Part shown: positions 1 through 5,368 of the stretch, one piece after another
Layout of the letters: every line of letters starts with the position of its first letter
Position numbering within the stretch: position 1 is the stretch's first letter
Origin: Verrucomicrobiota bacterium
GTDB lineage: Bacteria; Verrucomicrobiota; Verrucomicrobiia; Limisphaerales; UBA1100
Assembly (NCBI GenBank): GCA_028872685.1
Contig: JAPKEI010000126.1
Location: 1 to 7,749 of the forward strand
Direction: 5' to 3'
Length of the DNA stretch: 7,749 nucleotides
Notes under the pieces: model-generated
Database searches by the model: none
What the model was told of the DNA's origin: nothing
Seen by the model: the letters and a program-made list of their open reading frames with translations, nothing else
Made by a program: the position numbers and the translations under genes

Positions 1-2918
1 CCAATGCGGCCCAACTGGAACTCAAAAAAGGCGACCACGTCGTGCTGCTTGGCAATACGCTGGCGGAGCGAATGCAGCACCACGGCTGGCTGGAAAGCTA
101 TGTGCAGTCCGCGTTGCCCAAGCACGAACTGGTGTTTAGAAACCACGGCTTTTCAGGCGATAAGGTGAACAGTCGTCCACGGAACAGGGGGTTCATTAAC
201 CCACACGAATATCTGAAGATCTCCAAGGCCGATGTGATCATCGCCTTCTGGGGATATAATGAGTCATACGACAAAAACCCGGCCAGCTTCGCGCAGGAAT
301 TAATGAAGTGGATCGACGACACCAAGAAGCAAAACTACAGCGGCAAGGGAGCGCCGCGCATTGTGCTTTGTTCGCCGATTGCCCACGAGGATCTGAACAA
401 TCCCAATCTGCCCAATGGCAAGGCGAACAACGCTCGCCTCATGCAATATGCTGGAGCAACCGAAGCAGCCGCAGCCGTACGCAAAATTCCTTATGTTGAT
501 CTGTTCCACGCTTCCAAGATGCTCTACGCAAAAAACAAGGAGCCTCTCACTATCAATGGCATTCACCCCAATAGCCTCGGCAACAAGCTGATAGCACAAC
601 ATCTGGCGAGCAAGCTGATGGGCTTGAAGGTTTCCTCAGACACCAAACAGTTGGAAAGCATTCGCACTGCCGTACTGGATAAGAACTGGCACTGGCACAA
701 TCGTTACCGGGCCACTGACGGCAACGATGTGTGGGGTGGCCGTTCCGGACTGAAGTTTGTAGACGGACAGACCAATCGCGACGTGCTAATGCACGAGCTG
801 GATATGATCGATGTGATGGTGGCCAACCGCGATAAGAAGGTATGGGCTCATGCCAATGGCAATACCTCCTACAAAGTCGACGATTCCAATGTACCACCCC
901 CCGTGAAGGTGAAATCCAACGTGGGTGGCAAATCTCGCAGCAGCAACGCCCAAAAAGAAGGAGGTAAAACCTACATGACGCCAAATGAAACTGCCTCTCA
1001 GCTACAGCTGGCCAAAGGCCTCAAGGTCAACGTTTTCGCTTCAGAGGAAATGTTTCCAGAAATGGCCAACCCGGTACAAATGGCAGTAGACGCAAAAGGG
1101 CGCCTCTGGGCAGCAACATGGCCTACCTATCCCAAATGGGAACCACTAAAGAAAATGGATGACCGGCTCCTGATCCTCCCCGATGAAAACCGTGACGGTG
1201 TAGCCGATAAGGCCATCACTTTTGCCAAGGTGCACAACCCCACCGGTTTTGAATTCTGGAATGGGGGTGTCATTGTCGCCAGCGTACCAGATATCCTGTT
1301 TCTGAAAGATACCGACGGAGACGATGTCGCTGATGTGCGCATCCGCCTCTTCCACGGTCTGGATTCTGCTGACACACACCACAGTGCCAACGCCTTTGTT
1401 TACGGCCCGGGCGGCAACTTCTACTACCAGCGTGGTGTATTCCACGTGAGCAATGTGGAGACTCCCTGGACAAAAAACCAACAGCACGGCAATAGTGCCA
1501 TGTACCGGTTTAACCCGCGTACCTTTGAATACGGAATTCATGCAAATAACTCACCTAACCCGCACGGCGTAAGCTTCAACTACTGGGGCTACCACTTCGC
1601 GACCGACGGCACCGGCGGGCGTGTCTATCAAGTGCGACCTGATGGTAGAGGCGGTTTCCGTATGCAGACACTGCTCAACAAAACCGTGCGGCCGGTAGCC
1701 GCCAGCGGAATCATCTCCAGCCCGCATTTTCCGGATCAATATCAGGGCAACTTTATCGTCCTAAATACCATCGGTTACCTTGGCATAAAGAACTACCATC
1801 TGGTCCACTCCGCTCAGGGCAAGGACACCGATCAAGATGGCTTCAGCGACGACTACGAAGTAGCCAAGAAAACCAAGCCGGACGATGCCAACTCCAAGCC
1901 CAAGGGCGCCGTGGGAGACGTCTGGGGCGTGCGTGGAGGCTTGAAAGATGTACAGAATACAGAAAACTTTCTGCAATCACCCAAGGACCGTAACTTCCGC
2001 CCAACGGATTTTGAGATTGGTGGCGATGGGGCGCTTTATGTGTCCGATTGGCAAAACATCATCATCGGCCACATGCAGCACAATGTGCGTGATCCAAGTC
2101 GCGACCACGAATTTGGTCGTGTTTACCGTGTCACTCACGAAGGCCGGCCACTTATGAAACGCGTTAAGGTGGATGGTCAACCCATCGCCAAGCTGCTCGA
2201 TCTCCTGAAGGAGCGCACCAATCTTACGCGACATCGCGCACGCATCGAGCTGAGTGAACGGGAAACGTCCCAGGTAATGAGCGAACTCGCCAAATGGGTA
2301 AAACAATGGAATCCCAAGAAGGCTGAAGATGCCCACCATCTGCTTGAAGCTCTCTGGCTGCACCAGCAACACAACGTGAAGAACCAGAAACTACTTGATC
2401 AAATGTTGAATTCACCGATGGGCGATGCCCGTGTGGCCGCTGCGACGGTCAAGCAGTTCTGGGCCACCTCCGCCTCGATCGCGAGCCAGTCAGCAGAAAA
2501 GAAACCCATCGAGAAACAAAAATCTGGCATTCTTTCTGACACTAAGGATCTCACTACGATCCGGATTGCGACCATTGTCGAGAAGATGAAGTACGATACT
2601 CCGGAACTCACCGTGAAAGCCGGCAAGAAGATCAAGCTTACCTTCGCGAACCCGGACTTCATGCCGCACAACATCGTGCTGGTTAACCCCGGCAAACTCG
2701 AGGCAATCGCCACTGCGGCCATTGCTCTGGGCGCTGAAGGATTCAATGTCGGATTTGTTCCTAAGAGCAGTGACGTGATCTGGGCCAGCAAGCTGATCGA
2801 TCACGGCAAGGAACAGGTGATCGAATTCACCGCACCCACGACACCTGGAGACTACCCCTACGTATGCACCTTCCCAGGGCATCACCTGCTGATGAGGGGC
2901 GTACTGCACGTGAAATAA
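1..2918 (+). CDS. PVC-type multidomain protein: SGNH hydrolase-like domain, sorbosone dehydrogenase-like beta-propeller, azurin-like copper domain (5' end missing)
   Basis: The gene enters from the left edge: the frame is open from base 3, and the codons before the first possible start (GTG at 42) already read as family sequence (LELKKGDHVVLLGNTLAER), so the true start lies upstream. Residues are counted from base 3 (971 aa, TAA stop). Residues 1-210 resemble an SGNH/GDSL hydrolase: block I is GNTL (17-20), block III is GYNES (84-88), block V is NGIHPN (185-190). Residues about 336-720 form a beta-propeller of the L-sorbosone/glucose dehydrogenase-like class, ending in GHMQHN and RVYRVTHEGRPL. 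It carries a calcium-loop-like insertion at 608-619. Residues about 727-825 are helical and HEAT-like (HHLLEALWLHQQHNV). Residues about 850-971 are an azurin/plastocyanin fold with all type 1 copper ligands: H889, C955, H960, M964 (CTFPGHHLLMRG). Family members are large exported proteins; the reaction and substrate are unknown. There is no CxxCH haem motif. The HEAT part appears shorter than in longer relatives. A terminator follows the stop. Confidence 0.9.
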   Translation, partial: NAAQLELKKGDHVVLLGNTLAERMQHHGWLESYVQSALPKHELVFRNHGFSGDKVNSRPRNRGFINPHEYLKISKADVIIAFWGYNESYDKNPASFAQELMKWIDDTKKQNYSGKGAPRIVLCSPIAHEDLNNPNLPNGKANNARLMQYAGATEAAAAVRKIPYVDLFHASKMLYAKNKEPLTINGIHPNSLGNKLIAQHLASKLMGLKVSSDTKQLESIRTAVLDKNWHWHNRYRATDGNDVWGGRSGLKFVDGQTNRDVLMHELDMIDVMVANRDKKVWAHANGNTSYKVDDSNVPPPVKVKSNVGGKSRSSNAQKEGGKTYMTPNETASQLQLAKGLKVNVFASEEMFPEMANPVQMAVDAKGRLWAATWPTYPKWEPLKKMDDRLLILPDENRDGVADKAITFAKVHNPTGFEFWNGGVIVASVPDILFLKDTDGDDVADVRIRLFHGLDSADTHHSANAFVYGPGGNFYYQRGVFHVSNVETPWTKNQQHGNSAMYRFNPRTFEYGIHANNSPNPHGVSFNYWGYHFATDGTGGRVYQVRPDGRGGFRMQTLLNKTVRPVAASGIISSPHFPDQYQGNFIVLNTIGYLGIKNYHLVHSAQGKDTDQDGFSDDYEVAKKTKPDDANSKPKGAVGDVWGVRGGLKDVQNTENFLQSPKDRNFRPTDFEIGGDGALYVSDWQNIIIGHMQHNVRDPSRDHEFGRVYRVTHEGRPLMKRVKVDGQPIAKLLDLLKERTNLTRHRARIELSERETSQVMSELAKWVKQWNPKKAEDAHHLLEALWLHQQHNVKNQKLLDQMLNSPMGDARVAAATVKQFWATSASIASQSAEKKPIEKQKSGILSDTKDLTTIRIATIVEKMKYDTPELTVKAGKKIKLTFANPDFMPHNIVLVNPGKLEAIATAAIALGAEGFNVGFVPKSSDVIWASKLIDHGKEQVIEFTAPTTPGDYPYVCTFPGHHLLMRGVLHVK

Positions 2919-2941
2919 CCTGTTAGACTAAAACATTCAAC

Positions 2942-2986
2942 TCACCCCGCTGACCCGGAAACGGCCAGCGGGGTGAATCTTTTCTT
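2942..2986 (+). terminator. Intrinsic (Rho-independent) terminator after the propeller-azurin gene
   Basis: An 11-bp perfect stem pairs TCACCCCGCTG (2942-2952) with CAGCGGGGTGA (2966-2976). Inside the 13-base loop, CCG (2955-2957) can pair with CGG (2962-2964) around a GAAA loop (2958-2961), which is a GNRA tetraloop. The stem is followed by a T-rich tail (TCTTTTCTT, 2978-2986). It starts 23 bases after the stop of the upstream gene and ends about 40 bases before the next start, so it probably separates two transcription units. The rest of the gap (2919-2941 and 2987-3025) holds no clear Shine-Dalgarno sequence and no convincing promoter. Confidence 0.85.
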
Positions 2987-3025
2987 GATTCAATCGTTCA
3001 CGTGCTCACAATCCGTCCACGCCTT

Positions 3026-4342
3026 ATGAAAAAAACTCAACTCTCCCGTCGTCGTTTCCTGCAGACCACCGCGCTAACTGCAGTGGTTGCTCCCACCATT
3101 GTTCCCAGTTCCGTATTGGGCCGAGCAGAGGTCGCGCCGAGTAACCGCATCACCGTTGGCCTCACCGGCTCCGGCAGTCGCGGAACCGGGGTGATGGGTT
3201 CCTTTCTCCGTGAGGCTGATGTGCAGGTCATCGCCACGTGCGATCCGTACGAAACGCATGGCGGCGGGCGAAACAAAAAGCTTGGCCGTAAGCCTGCCTC
3301 CGAGTCGGTCGGCAAAAAATACGGCACCAAGCCGTGTGATACTTACGACGATTTTCGAAAGCTCTGCGCCCGCAAGGATCTTGATGCGGTTATCGTGGCC
3401 ACACCTGACCATTGGCACGCGCTGCAAACCCTTGAGGCGCTCCAAAACGGCAAGGACGTATACTGTGAAAAACCAATCACCCATTTCTTTGCCGAGGGTC
3501 AGGCCGTTTACCGGGAGGCAGCCAAGCAGAAGGCGATTTTCCAGACCGGATCACAACAGCGCTCTGACCGCCGTTTTCGCCACGCTGTGGAGGTTGTCTT
3601 AAACGGAGTAATTGGCAAGGTGAAGGAGGTTCAGGTTGGACTGCCCAAGGGTCATGACAGTGACAGAGGCGACTCAACCGAGCATGACTATTCCAAGCAC
3701 CCCGATTACCAAATGTGGACCGGGCCCGCGCCACTGCTTCCCTACGTGGCAGCAAGGCATCATTGGAACTGGCGCTGGCATCTCTCCTATGGCGGCGGAC
3801 AACTCATGGACTGGATCGGCCATCACAATGACATTTGCCACTGGGCTTTAGGTGAAGACAAGGGCGGTCCCACGCGCGTGGAGGCCAAAAACTTTACCAA
3901 GAGTAAGTCCAAGAGCTACGACGCACCACCGCATTACGAGGTGCACTGCGAATACGCCGGTGGCATCAAGACGAGTATCGGCTCGCACAACCGTATGGGG
4001 GTGAAAGTCATTGGCGAGGACGGCTGGGTCTACGTCACGCGCGGCAGGATGGAGGCTTCCAATCCCGCGTGGACGAAGCTCGACTTTAATGCCGGCAAGC
4101 AAAAGGCTTACGCGTCACCCGGCCACACACGCAACTTCCTAGATGGTGTGAAGAGCCGCAAGGAGGCCATCTGCCCCGCCGAAACCGCACACCGTTCCAT
4201 TACTCCCGGACACCTCGGCTATGTTTCCAATGCCTTGGGTCGGGCACTGAAATGGGACCCCAAGAAGGAGCAAATCATCGGCGATAAGGAGGCCAGCTCG
4301 TTGATCAACAAATTGGACTATCGCAAGCCGTGGTCTATCTAA
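3026..4342 (+). CDS. Tat-exported Gfo/Idh/MocA family oxidoreductase
   Basis: The 438-residue product has the layout of a Gfo/Idh/MocA NAD(P)-dependent sugar-type oxidoreductase. It opens with a twin-arginine signal: SRRRFLQ at residues 7-13, then a hydrophobic run to about residue 31, so export in folded form with bound cofactor is likely. The Rossmann nucleotide-binding fold starts at RITVGLTGSGSRGTG (41-55), and CDP (72-74) follows the second strand. The EKP motif with the probable catalytic lysine is at 148-150. The conserved histidine region reads DWIGHHNDICHW (262-273). The ATG at 3026 is preferred over an in-frame GTG at 3002, because it puts the Tat motif at the usual distance from the N-terminus; the GTG would add eight residues before it. 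No Shine-Dalgarno is visible at either. The gene lies just after a terminator and its stop is one base before the start of the dioxygenase gene, so the two are likely co-transcribed and translationally coupled. The substrate cannot be told from sequence; planctomycete genomes carry many paralogues. Confidence 0.92.
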   Translation: MKKTQLSRRRFLQTTALTAVVAPTIVPSSVLGRAEVAPSNRITVGLTGSGSRGTGVMGSFLREADVQVIATCDPYETHGGGRNKKLGRKPASESVGKKYGTKPCDTYDDFRKLCARKDLDAVIVATPDHWHALQTLEALQNGKDVYCEKPITHFFAEGQAVYREAAKQKAIFQTGSQQRSDRRFRHAVEVVLNGVIGKVKEVQVGLPKGHDSDRGDSTEHDYSKHPDYQMWTGPAPLLPYVAARHHWNWRWHLSYGGGQLMDWIGHHNDICHWALGEDKGGPTRVEAKNFTKSKSKSYDAPPHYEVHCEYAGGIKTSIGSHNRMGVKVIGEDGWVYVTRGRMEASNPAWTKLDFNAGKQKAYASPGHTRNFLDGVKSRKEAICPAETAHRSITPGHLGYVSNALGRALKWDPKKEQIIGDKEASSLINKLDYRKPWSI

Positions 4343-4343
4343 T

Positions 4344-5318
4344 ATGAGCCTTGAGGCCCAAACCCTCTCGCTCCCCGATCAGCAAGTATACAAGGGCCAA
4401 CCCTTCCCGTTGGCTTTTGAGTTAAAGATCAAATCACTCGAGGCCGCCTGCCAATGGATTACTGAAAACGCTGACCAGCTCGATCAGCAGGCTGCCAGTC
4501 ATGGAGCAGTACTCTTGCGTGGGTTGCCCCTTGCTTCACCAGAGGATTTCGATGCGGCGGTAAGTGCGTTTAAATTCCCAACTTTCTCCTACGAGAACTC
4601 CCTTTCCAACGCCTACCGTATCAATTATACGCCACGTGTTTTCTCTGCCAATGAAGCGCCACCGGAGGTCACAATTTTCCTTCACCACGAAATGGCACAA
4701 ACTCCAATCTACCCCAGTAAACTTTTTTTCTTCTGCCAAACCGCTCCCGCTGAAGGTGGTGAAACGCCCATCTGCCGATCCGACATCCTGTGGGAACGGC
4801 TCACCGAGCAGTTGCCTGACTTTGCTTCTTCCTGCCGCGATAAGGGGTTGAAATATTCACTGACCATGGCCGGTGAATCCGATGAATCCTCAGGCATGGG
4901 CCGCAGTTGGCAAAACACCTTCAGTGCTGAGTCCCGCGAGGCTGCTGAAGCCCGCATGAACGAGCTGGGCTATTCATGGCAATGGCAACCCAACGGCGAC
5001 CTGCGGTCTACTACACCTGTGCTTCCAGCCGTGCGCGATCTGGGGGATGGCCGGTCCAGTTTCTTCAATCAACTCATCGCCGCTTTTAGTGGTTGGAAAG
5101 ACACACGCAATGATCCCAGTAAAGCTATCACTTTTGGCGATGGCACCCCGCTCAATCCTGATGATGTAGCCAAGGCCAGTGAACTAGCCGATGAAGTTAC
5201 CTTTGATATCCCGTGGCAGGATGGCGATCTGGCTCTGGTGGATAATTATACTGCCATGCACGGCCGCCGCACGTTCTCCGGCACCCGTAAGGTCCTGGCT
5301 TCACTTGTGGCCGCGTGA
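4344..5318 (+). CDS. TauD/TfdA-family Fe(II)/2-oxoglutarate-dependent dioxygenase
   Basis: The 324-residue product matches the TauD/TfdA (clavaminate synthase-like) double-stranded beta-helix fold, which uses Fe(II) and 2-oxoglutarate to hydroxylate or cleave a small organic substrate. The expected iron ligands are visible: H114-x-E116 in FLHHEMAQ, and the distal histidine H306 in NYTAMHGRR. R315 (GTRKVL), nine residues further on, is the likely 2-oxoglutarate carboxylate anchor. The early stretch GAVLLRGLPL (54-63) and the middle APAEGGETPICRS (135-146) are typical of the family, and the closest general type seems to be the SyrP-like group, though I would not name a substrate. There is no signal peptide or membrane segment, so it is probably cytoplasmic. 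The ATG overlaps nothing but follows the previous TAA by one base, which suggests translational coupling with the Gfo/Idh/MocA oxidoreductase. All key residues are present and the length is normal, so it is likely active. Confidence 0.9.
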   Translation: MSLEAQTLSLPDQQVYKGQPFPLAFELKIKSLEAACQWITENADQLDQQAASHGAVLLRGLPLASPEDFDAAVSAFKFPTFSYENSLSNAYRINYTPRVFSANEAPPEVTIFLHHEMAQTPIYPSKLFFFCQTAPAEGGETPICRSDILWERLTEQLPDFASSCRDKGLKYSLTMAGESDESSGMGRSWQNTFSAESREAAEARMNELGYSWQWQPNGDLRSTTPVLPAVRDLGDGRSSFFNQLIAAFSGWKDTRNDPSKAITFGDGTPLNPDDVAKASELADEVTFDIPWQDGDLALVDNYTAMHGRRTFSGTRKVLASLVAA

Positions 5319-5368
5319 GGTCTCTTTTCAGTTGAGCAAATTGGCTCGCTGTCGTGTAATCGACGGCG

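Noticed and set aside
42..44. GTG as the start of the first gene
   Set aside because: The codons upstream to the window edge stay in frame and match the family sequence before the GNT motif, so the gene is truncated by the window rather than starting here.
3002..3004. GTG as the start of the Gfo/Idh/MocA gene
   Set aside because: It adds eight unconserved residues ahead of the Tat motif; the ATG at 3026 gives the usual distance, and neither start has a Shine-Dalgarno to favour it.
2985..3012. Possible promoter TTGATT - 16 bases - CACAAT ahead of the oxidoreductase gene
   Set aside because: The -10 match is weak, the predicted transcript would start only a few bases before the ATG, and promoter consensus in this group is not well enough known to support the call.
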